Notes: a model not told the origin generated them from the sequence alone. 64,000 nt of DNA from Rhodocollybia butyracea (GCA_015501585.1 JADNRY010000054.1:62001-126000); one strand, 5' to 3'. Counted from the first letter of the stretch, positions 44,601 through 56,599 are shown. A program made the numbers and translations.

Positions 44601-45749
44601 ACATAATAGGGTACAAAGTCACCGTCGACGAAAACGTGAACCCGGGGAAATACGGGTTTCGTATTGAACATGAGAACGACAAGACACATTTCTTCAGTTC
44701 GGAGGAGAAGTCTGTTATCAGGGACTGGATGAAGGCGATTATGAAGGCTACGATTGGGAGGGATTATACAAGTACGTGTCTGCTCTCCCAATCTTGTCTG
44801 TACGTTAACGTTGCCCTTCCAGAACCGGTAATCTCATCCGTAAACATTCCCACAATACCTCTCATGGTTGCTCAAGCAATGAACCCTGCTCCTCGTCCGC
44901 CTTCTCCTACTGCCCGAGACGCGACGCAAAAGGCAATGCGTCGCGAAAATCCGAATCAACTTTCAAGCCGGGACGCTCGTGTACTGATGGGTCTCCCTAC
45001 GAACAGCGATACGAAAGAAGACCGAGTCAAACTCCAGTCGTTCTTTAACACAAATATGGAGACCGCACCGCCGTCGGCGATGATGATGACGGACAATGGC
45101 AGTGGGGATAATAATAAAGAGGAGAAGGAGAAAGGTCCTGCACCCCCAAGACCTTCTCGAGAAGCTAGGAGAACGAGTGTTGCTCAGAACCTCGTGAGTG
45201 ATCTTTGACCCTTCATGCATGTGAGTTCCTTATTCGTCATTGTTACACCTCCAGCAACACGAACCCCCAATAGACGACGCCCTCATAGACTGGGCCAACT
45301 CTCACCTGCCCTCGTCACTACAGATACCCTCCTCTTCTTTCTTCACCTCAGACTCAGGCTCAGGCTCAGGTGCCTCGACTCCAACTCCGACCCCCAACCC
45401 AATCTGTGGTGGCTTAACCCTACTCCGCCTCGCCGAATCTATCAAAGGCCGCCCCTCTTCCCCTCCCGTCCCCGACTCCGCCTTTCCCTCTCCGACAGAC
45501 CCTTCCTCCTCTGATAAACTTGATGGTTTGTTCCGCCTGTTTGATTTCCTACTGGATAACGATGTGAAGATGGGGAGTGTTAGTATCAATGATGTTAGGA
45601 TGGGAAGGAGGGACAAGGTGGTGCAGCTGTTGAGGGCGCTGAAGGCGTGGGAGGATAGGAGGAAGGTCGTGGCGATGAGTATTGGGAAAGGACCAATGTT
45701 GGCTGGAGGATTTATTGCACCTGCGTACGGGATTCCAGGCTCCGGATAG
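41601..45749 (+). CDS. Boi1/Boi2-like scaffold: SH3, SAM, PH and a CH-like C-terminus
   Basis: Boi proteins act at sites of polarised growth with Cdc42 and the exocyst. Seven exons (41601-41723, 41781-43514, 43577-43947, 44004-44508, 44576-44771, 44823-45193, 45255-45749) give 1264 residues. The N-terminal SH3 domain (residues 1-60: YALHDFTPENDDEVPF, GWWQGRNLAGKTGLFP) is split by an intron. An acidic, Ser-rich linker follows. The SAM domain is near residue 400 (WSVPQVITWLTSKGF to GIMAFGKRVRIVHAI). The PH domain (GWMRKKGDRYNNWKLRYFVL to RDWMKAIMKATIG) is split by an intron. The last exon (DALIDWANSHLP, GGLTLLRLAESI, LFDFLLDNDVKM, DKVVQLLRALKAWEDRRK) looks like a calponin-homology fold, which yeast Boi proteins lack. 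Confidence 0.9.
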
Positions 45750-46148
45750 ATTTTGGACGATATATTTTTGGTTTTTTTTTTGTGTTTATTGAGGGGTTCG
45801 TGTTGCCTCGATCTAATTCTTGTACCAGTTACATCGTTACATATGTAGTCTTTATTATTACATTTGCTTTGCCTGCTTTCTTTCTAGTTTTAGCCATTGG
45901 TTGTATTTCACGGTACATAATTTTACGGGACATTTGCAAGTTTACTACTACTAGTACAAATAATAAGCCATGAAAGTATCGCTGTATGCTAGTGCTATGG
46001 GACTTGTAATATAAGCGAATAAGAGAGTGAAGCCTTGAGAAGGTCCATGCGTATGATACAGTGCTCTTCCTCCTGGTCCTGGCAGTTCTATTTATCTAAC
46101 CTATTCGTATACACAAGAAAAAGAAGAAAAGACATATTCCGAATGCAC
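45750..46148. other. Intergenic region between convergent 3' ends
   Basis: About 400 bp of 3' flank. A T10 run starts near 45771, just after the Boi stop. Nothing else seen. Confidence 0.5.
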
Positions 46149-48622
46149 TTAAGAGTCTCCGCGTCTAGTATCAAACTTGGCCCAAGAGCCATGATCCACC
46201 AGCCCTGCAGCAAAGCTAGACAGTGTCGAAAGCGAAAAACGGTTCCGGTCCCTTTCGTTTGTACGAGTCGTTGAACGCGTATCCGCTCTCGGACCAGTCG
46301 CGGTTCCAGAATTGAAAGACTCGGAATCCACCTCGGGGACACAAACACGGACAGTACGTGTCCTAGGAGGAGAAATATCGAGTCCCGGAGGAAGAGGGCA
46401 CGCACTAGGACGACGATATACACACCCATTTGGCGGTGAAATTCCAGTGCGATTGACCAGCTGACGCTGAGTTTGTGGCGACGGGGCCTGATGGAAGGGA
46501 GCACAAGAGCTGATACTGGACGTGGCCTACGCTGTCTAGCAGCGATAGGTGTAGGTGGCCTGCTGGACCCAGATGGAGATGCTAGGTGATTCGAAATGGC
46601 AGAAAGCGACAGACGGCGTTTGTTCTTGATCTCGTCCAGGGTCTTGGGTCGGGAATAAGCTTCGAGCTGCTGTTGCAATTCCTCCATTGGAGGTGTCGCT
46701 GGATCCTGGGACGCGGGGGGCTCGTCTGGAGAACAAGAATGAGGTGTGACTTCTATCACACGTCTTATATCGTCAGCAGGTTCTGGAGGTCCACTAGAGT
46801 TGGTATCTTGCGGGTAGCTTCGGTCCTCAGCTGCAGGCGAGTATGTTTGGGTGGTGAGACTGGGACGTGGTTTGCGAAGGCGGGGCTATGACCATACAGG
46901 GTTAGCAATTGTCAAGATTTTCACTAAGAACTCACATGAGCGCCGGATGAAGACGGAAGACGGTGAGGGATTGCCAGATTGACGCTACCGAGCTCAAGTT
47001 CCAGAATCGGAGGAGTCGGCTGGACAGACAAATTTTCACGCCCAATTTCCAAGACCGGCAAATTCGTCGTTCTCCTGCTAGATGACACTTCGATTTTCAA
47101 TCGCTCCTTTGGCTTGCCTTGCAAGAATTGCTTGACCTTGGCGCCAATTCGCTTTACTTTCGAAAGAATACCACGCTTCTGCCAAGGATGGTTCGAGGTT
47201 ACAACGGTTCGTCGGTCCTGCATTTCGGTTTCACCTTCTGATTCGTTCCGAGCCAAACGAGATATTTCTGAACCAATGGGCTCGATTCGAAGGGCGGAGG
47301 ATCCCCATGAAGACACCATCACCGCAGCAGCATACTCGGCCGCATTGGTCTCGACAAAATTGATGTCTTCGACGGGGGAAGACGATTGAGCAGATATGAG
47401 GGTCGTAGGTGATGGAAAGGTCACCACCTGGGTAAGACGAGGATTTTCCAGTTGAGCGCGTAAAGATGTTGAAGGAGAAATAGAATGACCAGAGACGGAA
47501 ATCGGCGAAGTAGTAAAGGCTGATAGCGGGGGCGACAGTTCGGATTCAGAGCTACCGGTAAGTGCAAGTGTCCATGGTGGACTTTGTTCAGTGTCTTCGT
47601 TCGATGGCATCGCGCCAGAACTACTACCGTTTAGATTTATGCTACCTGAAAATGACAGCGAAGTAAGATGAGGGCGAGGCGATCCTTGTAACTCTTCCGT
47701 AGAGGAGAATTCCTCCGACATGGGTGAAACAATGACTACCGAAACTTCTTGCCGGCGTTGTGACCTTGGAGATGGACTTGAAGAAGACAGAGAGGTGCGT
47801 AAGGATGGAGAACCAAGCCGCAAAAGACCAGATTCATCGTAATCTGCGCCTTCATCTGAAGTAAAGCTATATGTTTGAGCTGCAGCTTCTCGAATGCGCC
47901 TAATTGCAGGCGGAGTGCGATTGGAAGTTGCGGGAGAGACAAAAATCATGGGAGACAAGGGCGATCCCAAACCAGAGCTTTCAGTAGCTAGAGAACGAGG
48001 AGATGATGTTTCAGGACTGGAAGAAAAATTCTGGATTGAAGACGATTCTGAATTATGTGAAATGAATGAAGACTCGTCTTGAGCGATATTAGACTGCGAT
48101 GTACTTCTGACGCGTCTGGTGACCGTATACACGAGATGGTTTGAGTCTGGACTGGTTTCAGGGCTAGGAAGCTGGCGTATGTAGGTTTCTGAAGTGGATG
48201 GAACTGATTTCGAAGAGTTATTAGGCACAGAGTCTTCAAATGTTGAGGTTGACGTGTTAGCAGTGATATTCTAGACAAACGGAATGAATATAACACTTAT
48301 GCGTCGCGTGTACACTTACACCCAAAGCTGATATCGAGTTTGAACTTGGCGTCTGGACGCTCTTTTCTGTAAGGGATTTGTAGAGGATGAGGTAGGGACA
48401 TACCGGCGTAAATCTGGTCAACTGAGAGTCCTGAGAAGGCGTTGAGCCGAAAGTAGTACTTGGAGGGAGTGTTGCCTCAGCTGAGTGAACAGAAGCTGGG
48501 CGTGAAGCCAGTTTTTCGGTGATATCTAGATGCATCGAGTTCGAGATTGAAGCTGAAGGCGTCGGATAAGTGGAAGGCCAAGCACCCGGCAGAGCTGGCG
48601 ATGGCGAGCGAAATGTAGGCAT
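46149..48622 (-). CDS. Ser/Pro-rich disordered protein of unknown function, one frameshift
   Basis: Family not recognised. The start MPTFRSPSPALPGAWPSTYP at 48622 is followed by two small introns around 48283-48400 whose exact junctions are unclear. A long exon (46936 to about 48258) and, after an intron at 46886-46935, a final exon follow. The product is about 720 residues, Ser/Thr/Pro rich, with one basic helix-prone stretch (KRGILSKVKRIGAKVKQFLQ) and a Lys/Arg-rich LDEIKNKRRLSLSAI segment. In the last exon the frame shifts at a CCCC run (46483-46486, GGGG on the + strand). Adding one C gives a continuous C-terminus ending KFDTRRGDS. Its start lies 63 bp from the divergent F-box gene. Confidence 0.6.
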
Positions 48623-48685
48623 GATGAAAGAAGACAAGCAAGGCGTGACCGTAATTCGGGCGCTTAACATTTTCTCATTTCCTTC

Positions 48686-50089
48686 ATGGGCCCGTGTCGA
48701 ACAACACCCAATAATCCACCGGGGACTAGTCGACTTCAGCCCTGCTCTATCTGTAACTCAGAACCCAGTCTATTCAGAGAAATTGACGGCTTATATCTGG
48801 CACAAATCCAGGAGGAAGTCAGAGCTAATGATTCGCATACTCCCTCCGAACAGTCCAAGCTGCGGGCCTTCATGGACGATATCAGCACGAATATCGAACA
48901 ATATGATATCGCCATTGCCCAGCTGCAAACAAAACGCGACCAGCTTGCGAAGTCTTTGGAGTATCCCCAAAGCCTGCTCGCACCGATCCGAAAGCTTCCA
49001 ACTGATGTTATGATCGAGATTTTCCAGCAAGCTACACATCCCATTCAATTCTTTCCCTTTTTTGGGTTTCGGCCCACATGCTCCGGTGAAGTCTTCACCC
49101 TTTCTTGGGTTTGCTCTTGGTGGAGAACCTTGATTTTCGCACAACCTACCCTCTGGTCATCTATTGATCTGACTTTGGAGAATCTGAGGTTCTCCTCCAA
49201 AGTCAGTTTATTGTCCCTGGATGGTGCACTGAAGGAATGTCTTCGGCGCTCAGGGATGTCTGCGCCGCTGCATCTCAACCTGGAATTTTCATCGATGGGT
49301 TTAAATGAGTCCGAGACATTCAATATTCTAGATGCTTTAGCAGAGCATGCGAGCAGGTGGAAGAAGCTGCGAATCTATCTCACAGATGAGGATAGCTATG
49401 AATGTTGGGAATATATGGTGCGAGAGCAAGTTGAATCTCTCCGAGCGTCTTCCCTCCTCGAAGTAATGGACATCCGATGTCTTGGGAGGATCAAAAATTG
49501 GCCCGTCGCACTAAACTTCTGCCTTCAACTGCACACTCTCCGGACGAGTTATCTTGACCTTGATCACGCCTTAAGTCTCAAAAACTTGACTGTTTTGGCA
49601 ATTCAAGTTTACCATGGTCGTTCATTCGCAGATTTACTGGAACCGTTTCCTCATTTACGGACGTTGGTCCTAGGTGTTTTTGTCCGTGTGGACAACGAGA
49701 GAACGCCCCCGTCTTTCAATGACTTCCAACACATACATCTCTCAAATCTTCAAATTTTGAGCATGGAAGAAGCATTTCCTACTGGTCTCTGGCAGTCAGT
49801 TCGTCTGCCTAATCTGACTTCTTTGTCAGTCAATGTCGACTTGGAAGAAGGCAATCTGTCTCAGTATGTCATTCGCTGGGATAAACCTGTTCTCGATGAA
49901 TCTTTTTTCGCTACTGCAAATCCTTTCAATGATTTGAAAGAAATGTTACGGCTGTCGCGGTGTGTCGTTCAAAACGTTTCTTTGGGTACGATCCCCAGTA
50001 GCATCGTCAAGTCCTTTTTTGCAGACATAATTATCGCGGATTCGGGCAAGTTTATTGTCGATGGTTTTCCTTATCGGCGGTTAGCGTAG
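48686..50089 (+). CDS. F-box-like protein, intact single exon
   Basis: 467 residues, no intron. N-terminal CSICNSEP, a coiled coil (EQSKLRAFMDDISTNIEQYD to QTKRDQLAKSLE), then the F-box-like core APIRKLPTDVMIEIFQQAT to LSWVCSWWRTLIFAQPTLWS, followed by a leucine-rich region. It has the same architecture as the three F-box copies at 32.8-41.1 kb but low sequence identity, so it belongs to the same broad family without being part of that recent duplication. A substrate receptor role in SCF ubiquitin ligase is inferred from the family. A downstream ATG could be the real start, since the promoter would otherwise be only 63 bp. Confidence 0.85.
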   Translation: MGPCRTTPNNPPGTSRLQPCSICNSEPSLFREIDGLYLAQIQEEVRANDSHTPSEQSKLRAFMDDISTNIEQYDIAIAQLQTKRDQLAKSLEYPQSLLAPIRKLPTDVMIEIFQQATHPIQFFPFFGFRPTCSGEVFTLSWVCSWWRTLIFAQPTLWSSIDLTLENLRFSSKVSLLSLDGALKECLRRSGMSAPLHLNLEFSSMGLNESETFNILDALAEHASRWKKLRIYLTDEDSYECWEYMVREQVESLRASSLLEVMDIRCLGRIKNWPVALNFCLQLHTLRTSYLDLDHALSLKNLTVLAIQVYHGRSFADLLEPFPHLRTLVLGVFVRVDNERTPPSFNDFQHIHLSNLQILSMEEAFPTGLWQSVRLPNLTSLSVNVDLEEGNLSQYVIRWDKPVLDESFFATANPFNDLKEMLRLSRCVVQNVSLGTIPSSIVKSFFADIIIADSGKFIVDGFPYRRLA

Positions 50090-50681
50090 TATTGTCCTGC
50101 ATCCATTTCATACGACGCTTCGTCCATGATTTATCTGATTTGACTTATTATCTTGCCATCGTGATCACTGTCCTGCATTCCTCTTATACCCTAGAGTTTC
50201 TGCCCCTTAGACTGAATCGCATTGAACAGTTTTGCCCATTGTCTCATTACAGATGCTGTCCTGGAAAGGATCTGTGCGCAGAAAATAGAACCTAATATCT
50301 GAATCACTTGTGGGAATTACGAAATGGCAAAAAGGAGCTAAACTGAGTTTTAGAAAAATATTCTCCGCTCTCCTCATTGGCAAGTGGAGTCTCGTCTCGT
50401 CTCGTCTCGAGTTACATTTCTATCGGTTGATAGGCAAGAGTTTCTTATGGGCCGTACTAAGAGTCGGCGTTTAATTATCATGGGTCATATTTCGAACAAC
50501 ATCTGTAGCGTTATCTCGCTGTAGATTATTCTCAGCTCTACAGATCTGTTCGAAGTTCATTTATAAACTCATCAGACTCAAGTGGTTTTAAGACGCATGG
50601 GTATCCCTATATCCAGTATCTACTACAAACTTCTAAAAGTCTATCCAATTAAAATTAGCACTGCATACTTTTAACAACCCA
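50090..50681. other. Intergenic region between convergent genes, with a TCTCG repeat
   Basis: 3' flanks of the F-box and aminotransferase genes. A short tandem repeat of CTCGT units lies near 50391-50410. No gene seen. Confidence 0.5.
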
Positions 50682-52272
50682 TTAGAGATTCCCCTTGACA
50701 GCAGCGTCAACGCTGGTGGCAAAGTGCTCAATATTTCCACCATTAAGACCAGCCATCGAAATACGACCATCCCTGGTCATATAAACATGTGCTCTTTCAG
50801 CAAGAGCCTGAGTGTGGGCGGGCGTTAGGCCGGTGAAACTATGTAGGAATTAGTATGAAGGGAGGAACCGACGCATATACTACTCACGAAAACATGCCAA
50901 TCTGGCTTTTGATGTGTCCCCACTCTCCAGGAGTCTTCAGGTCGTGAGTAAGCATGTTGTACAGTTTCTCTCGCATGCTGATGATTCTTTCAGCCATGGT
51001 TTTAACCTCTGCCTCCCACTCGCTATAGAGAGCCTCATTGGATAGGATCGTGTTCGCGATCCGGGCTCCGTGAAGAGGAGGGTTGGAGTACATAGGACGA
51101 ATGACAATCTTCAACTGACTATCCACACGAGCTTTTTCTTCGGGACCAGATGTCGTTAGAGAAAATGCACCAACACGCTCTCCGTACAGGCCCATGTTCT
51201 TGGCAAAGGACTGGGCGAGAGCGACCTGGTGGCCTTGGGCAACAAAGTGACGGAGTGCAAATGCGTCATTGGGGATCGAACCAGTGGCGAACCCTTGATA
51301 GGCCATGTCAAAGAAGGGGAAGAGTTTCTTCTCTGCGACAATATCGGAAATCTCCTTCCACTGTTCGTGAGTCGGGTCGATACCTGTCGGGTTGTGAGCA
51401 CAAGCATGTAGCAAGACAATAGATTGTTCTGGAGCAGCCTAAGTAGACAAAAATGGATCAGCCGAGCACGCTAACTAGCTTGTTTAACACGTACCCTTAG
51501 GTCGGCTTTGAGACCTTCAAAGTCGAGTCCCACAGTTTCCTTATTGAAGTATCTGTAACCACGAACCTCAAGCCCAGAGTCACGGAAAATAGGGGTGTGG
51601 TTTCCCCAAGATGGAGTCGGAAGGTAGATGATTTTCGCGTTGGGATAATGACGCGCAAGGAAAGCACCTCCAATCCGGAGCGCACCAGTGCCAGAAATCG
51701 ATTGCGTAACAGCAATCTGAAAAAGAAGCATGAGAAATACAACAAGGTACCTGGCGTGATACTACACACCGAGCCTTGGCTTAAAGGAGTACTGTCGGCC
51801 CCGTACGCTAATATGGCAGCATTTTTCGTGAAGTCGGCAAGACCGGTGATTGGAAGGTATTCTTTGTCGGGGCCAGAGGCATCGACAATTTCTTCAGCCT
51901 ACAAAGGTACTTGAGTATGAGTCGGAATAGCCTAAATAAATGCGTACTTTCTTGACACTGGTCAACTAGGGAGAATGAGTTAAATATTTACTATAGTCAT
52001 TTGTTCAGAGAAACTTACGATATACGGCTTGCCGTTTCCATCCCTGTATGCACCAACCCCGAGGTTAATCTTACGCGGGTCCTTGTCTGCTTTAAAAGCC
52101 TCGGTAACACCTTGTATAAAAAAAATGTCAAAACGCTGGCGCCAACCAAAACCATCAAGAAAAAAGTACCAAGGATTGGATCAGCTGGCCCCATCTGAAC
52201 CGCACTCCAGGCGGAGAGAGTTCTGTAAGCTGTTGAGCTTATAGGAGCAGAGCGGCGAGCAAGAGAGAACAT
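50682..52272 (-). CDS. AAT1: Aspartate aminotransferase, probably mitochondrial
   Basis: A PLP enzyme that interconverts aspartate + 2-oxoglutarate and oxaloacetate + glutamate; part of the malate-aspartate shuttle. The start [20 protein letters not shown] at 52272 looks like a mitochondrial presequence. Exons then encode [73 protein letters not shown], the cofactor-binding [17 protein letters not shown], and [14 protein letters not shown] with the PLP Lys. The last junction (50839-50887) leads to FTGL and the C-terminus ending AAVKGNL. The frame is intact throughout. It is divergent from aspartyl-tRNA synthetase, 151 bp between starts. Confidence 0.94.
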
Positions 52273-52423
52273 GATAATTTACAACAAGTAAAGAAGGATG
52301 TAACTTTGTCGGGACAGTTCGGATGGAACGGACTGAACGGACGCTAAATATACTACGGCTGTTCGGCCCGGAGTCCGGAGATCGATAATAATTCTTTCGA
52401 GTCAGTCTTAAATCCACTCTACG

Positions 52424-54426
52424 ATGTCTGAAGTTCCTGAGCCTACAAAGCAGTAAGTAGTATACACGATTAATTCCAGAATTTTAAGCTCAATCGCTAT
52501 AGACCTGAAGTCGAAGGTCAGACGGGCCCAACCAAAAGTGAATTGAAGAAAAGGGCCAAAGCCTTAGAGAAGGAGCAAAAAGCCGCAGAAAAGGCCGCCA
52601 AGCAGCAGGAACTAGCAGCTCAGAAAGCCGCTGCCGAAGTTGTGAGTAAATAAAAAGCATTTAAAGAGACAGGGTCACATAGATCTTAGGACTATGCCAC
52701 TGAATTCTATGGTCAACTTCCCCTTCATCAATCGCAATCGCGTCCTCGGATACCTCGCGTCGAAATCGCGTCTCTTCCTACACGCGAAGGGGAAACTGTT
52801 CTGATCCGCGCCCGCGTACACAACTCTCGTGCGCAAGGAAGCAAGATGGTGTTTCTAAACCTTCGTCAGCGCACAGAATCAGTACAAGCTCTGATGATCG
52901 TAGCCCCCGAAAAAGTTTCCAAACAAATGGTAAAATGGGCCGCTGGACTGGCTACGGAGAGTATCGTTCTCATAGAAGGTGTCGTCAAAAAATCACCTGA
53001 AATTATAAAGAGTGCTACTGTCGGCACTGTAGAACTCGAAGTTTCAAAGGTGAGGGTTCAAATACATGTTTCAAGATTTTATTATTTATCATACCGGTAT
53101 AGCTCTTCCTTATTTCTGGAGTAGAAGCCCGATTACCCTTTACTGTAGAAGACGCCGATCGTCCTCAAACTGAGGCCGAGGCCGATCGTACTGATGCTGA
53201 AGTCGAGGCCTCTGGTAGCCAGTTCAACCGAGTTCTCCTCGACACACGACTCAATAACCGTGTCGTCGACCTCCGAGTACGCGTTCCCCTCTTTGAACAA
53301 ACGCTGTTTCTCACGAAAATCTAGAGTACAACTAATCAAGCCATTTTCAAAATCACAGCCGCCGTCGGAGACCTCTTCCGCCAGTTCCTTGGCTCAAATG
53401 GATTTATAGAAATTCACAGCCCCAAGCTCCAAGGTGCAGCGACAGAATCTGGTGCTTCGTTTTCAAGGTCAGCTACTTCAAAGGTACGTGCGCCACGATA
53501 TTATGCAAACATCGGGCTAATATCCTCACAGGCAATGCTTTCCTCGCACAGTCCCCTCAGCTAGCAAAGCAAATGTGTATCGCGGCCGATTTTGAACGCG
53601 TATACGAAATCGGTCCTGTATTCCGTGCTGAAAACGCGAATACTCACCGACATCTCACCGAATTTATGGGCCTCGATTTAGAAATGACGATCGAAGAGCA
53701 CTATCATGAGGTTATGGAAATGCTCGATGGTCTCTTCCTGAACATCTTCCGTGGTCTGAGAGAACAATACAAGAAAGAAATCGACGTCATCAACAAGCAA
53801 TTCCCTGTCGAAGAGTTTAAATGGCGAGAAGGGCCAGAAGGAACATTAACGCTTTCGTTCAAGGAAGCGATTGATCTCCTCGTCGAAGACGGCGTACCAA
53901 GGGAGGATCTGGATGACATTGAGTGAGTCAAAATGCTATCTTTACAGTCGAGGTAGCTCACAGCTATTCGAATAGCACCACGAACGAAAAGCGACTGGGT
54001 AGAATAGTTAGGGCCAAATACGAAACTGACTACTACATTATCGACAAGTTTCCAATGGCGCTCCGTCCCTTCTACACTATGCCTGACCCCAACGACCCCG
54101 TATGTGCCATCCCTCTTCTAGCCTGAGCAACACTTATTCTCTCTCTACAGACCCTTTCCAATTCTTACGACTTTTTCATGCGTGGAGAAGAGATCCTTTC
54201 CGGCGCTCAGCGTATCCATGAGCCCAAACTCCTCGAGCAGCAGATGCGTAGCAAAAGCATCGACCCAGCATCTATGCAAGGTTACTTGGATGCTTTCCGA
54301 TTGGGTTGCGCGCCGCATGGAGGTGGCGGTATTGGCCTTGAGCGGGTGGTGATGTTGTTCTTGAAGCTCAATAATATTCGTAGGGCGTCCTTGTTCCCCA
54401 GAGACCCGAAGCGGCTTGAGCCCTAG
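52424..54426 (+). CDS. DPS1: Aspartyl-tRNA synthetase, cytoplasmic, one frameshift
   Basis: Class II synthetase that charges tRNA-Asp. The start [10 protein letters not shown] is followed by a Lys/Ala-rich helix ([20 protein letters not shown]), typical of the eukaryotic N-terminal extension. Next is the anticodon-binding OB fold ([38 protein letters not shown]). The catalytic core has motif 2 ([22 protein letters not shown]) and motif 3 ([15 protein letters not shown]), ending [15 protein letters not shown] single missing G at about 53459 (TCGTTTTC where [12 protein letters not shown] needs TCGGTTTTC) breaks the frame in the middle of an otherwise perfect gene, so it is almost certainly an assembly error. 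Confidence 0.94.
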
Positions 54427-54532
54427 ATCTATGGCGATAGTAGTGTTTCTGTTTTGCGATTAATAAGGCGCAAGTAATATAGCACTACTTCTGGCAACAT
54501 GTACAATAATCGATCATCATCTTATTTGACTC

Positions 54533-54553
54533 GTAGGCCAATTCTTGGCCTAC
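54533..54553. terminator. Hairpin in the 3' flank of aspartyl-tRNA synthetase
   Basis: Perfect inverted repeat: GTAGGCCAA and TTGGCCTAC with a 3-nt loop, 107 bp after the stop. It could be an RNA hairpin near the polyadenylation site. No known function. Confidence 0.35.
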
Positions 54554-56117
54554 ATAAGAACCATCGGACATAGAACGGCACCGGTGTTTTCTTGGCGTTG
54601 AATATCACGACTTGGACTACGTCGACAACGTTGCTTGCGGGGTTTAGCTCAAGCTGAAAGCGGTGGCCCGGTAGAACTTTCTACCTACATTATACACTCA
54701 TTACACTCGATTTATACATATGCATCTCGTCAATCTAGAGTTATTTTACGCAAGTGTCAAAGCGTCATTTACACAACATGATATCTAAAAAAACAGCCGA
54801 AAAAGCGCTTGTACTTGATCATAATTCGAGAACCCTTGGCGTGACGCGTCCACAGCTCAATATGTTGGTTTTTTTTTCACTAATCACCTCTTCTGTGAAC
54901 TTAACCTGTCATAATAGTAGTACTAAGTACTCCGCGAACTAAAGGAAAGGGCTACGCCGCTGGGCAATAAGATAGGGGCATGCCGAGAACTTTGAACTGG
55001 TGATGCTTCAGCGATTGAGACGAGGTTTTGAAGAAGAGACGGTGGAACTCGGTGTTCAAATTGTAATGAGAAGCAAGTGAAGTCAATCAGATCAATATCC
55101 CTTGTCAAGACCACGAAGCTTCTTCACCTGACGGATTTTGCCAGTGCGCCCGGCATGAGGGCACTCGAGCCTTTGGGTTCCAGGCTACAGCCAAGTTTGT
55201 TTCAACAATCTAGAACGCTGGAGTGTTCATGATAATGGCAACGCCGACGCGGATGCTCGGTCCCGGAGGTAGTACCCAGTGGCCGGTTTTACTTTCTATC
55301 TTCCAAGTTCCGGGGCATCGATAGAGATTTGTACTTTTTTCTTTCGACAATGGCAAAAAGCACTGCTGAGAAAACTCTTCGCTACATATAGCATAGACTC
55401 ATGTGAGGCCTTGTGCAGACTTACATGGGGTCTCAAAGGTATATCCACGTAAGTGGAAGAGAGGTTCGATCTTTTGTACCATGCGCAAGGAGTGGAGTCC
55501 TCAATTGGGTGGTCCGTGGATCTGAAGGATTTACGTATCACTTTCGAAACACAAGCTGAGCACTGAATGGTTGCTCCAAACGTATACAATTTGCATTTTA
55601 GAATATCTATGTAACATATCTATTGCACCAGAAAAGCTAGCCTGCTTGCGGTGACATGAAATATGCATCATGTATGGAGATTGAGTTTTGATTCTCCGTA
55701 CTTACATATATCGACAGGATGTGTCATTTACCCCCAAACGGTTCAATGGTGGCGAGAAGAAATAAAGTCTCAGTCAAAGCATCTATTCGCTACGGAGGTT
55801 GCATGAAACCCAGTGAAACCCCCACTCACCTCATCTACACAAAATGGGACAAAGACAATCATGATCAAGTTGATAATCAACTAGTAAATGAACTCAACCT
55901 CTTCGTCGGCTCCAAATGTGGGGCTGTGGGACTAATGCGGGTTCTCAACACTTATGTAAAAACACCATAAAGTCATAAAGTGCTTTCAACGTAAAATTCT
56001 TCCGTCCAAGCATTTACCAAAGGCTGTTTAATTATAAAAACCTTCGACAATGGGTTTCCTTCTGACTTTTCCCCCCGTCTCCGTACCCCGCACACCTCCA
56101 CAACCTGAGGCCGCATA
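54554..56117. other. Gene-poor region
   Basis: About 1.6 kb with only short open frames, the longest about 97 codons (minus, 55296-55589) and 83 codons (plus, 55719-55970), neither with a recognisable motif or splice context. No repeat found. Confidence 0.4.
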
Positions 56118-56599
56118 ATGATCATCGCGATGCTAACGGTTCTCCACCAAATCAGAGGCCTCCCTGCCGACTCGGACGGGGATAGCAATAGTAGCAGTGG
56201 GGCATCCACCAGCGGCGGTGGGGGAGTAACAACAGGAACAAACCAAGTCTCGAACCCAGGGTCATTGAAGCACAGGATGATTGGCGTCATAATAGTTGTT
56301 GCCCTTGCCCTACTCATCTTCATTCTCTGGCTCCTGTTCGCCAAATGGCCACGACGGAAACTCAGGCGATGGGATGCACATGTTTACCCGCCCCACCCGA
56401 TTCAGATCGGCCGAAAGACATAGACTTGGAGGCTCAGAAGAAGGAAGGGCACGATGGAGATGACAGACCACAGAGCTGGGTCATGGATATCAGTCAGCGA
56501 ATGGCTACGCCTCATTCTAATCAGACCAGTGTCAAGGATTCGCCGCTATGGAGCATCGATGATACCGGACAGAAGGTGAGCCGCGAACTCAACATATAA
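56118..56599 (+). CDS. Small single-pass membrane protein of unknown function, one frameshift
   Basis: Family not recognised. The N-terminal part is Ser/Gly rich (SNSSSGASTSGGGG), then a transmembrane helix (MIGVIIVVALALLIFILWLL) with a basic stop-transfer (AKWPRRKLRRW), then a hydrophilic acidic tail (DIDLEAQKKEGHDGDD). Two frames meet at a CCCC run (56391-56394). Adding one C joins WDAHVYPPPPDSDRPKDID and gives a product of about 160 residues ending SRELNI. The layout resembles short fungal mid2-like or receptor-like membrane proteins, but there is no specific match. It is convergent with SSH4. Confidence 0.55.
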
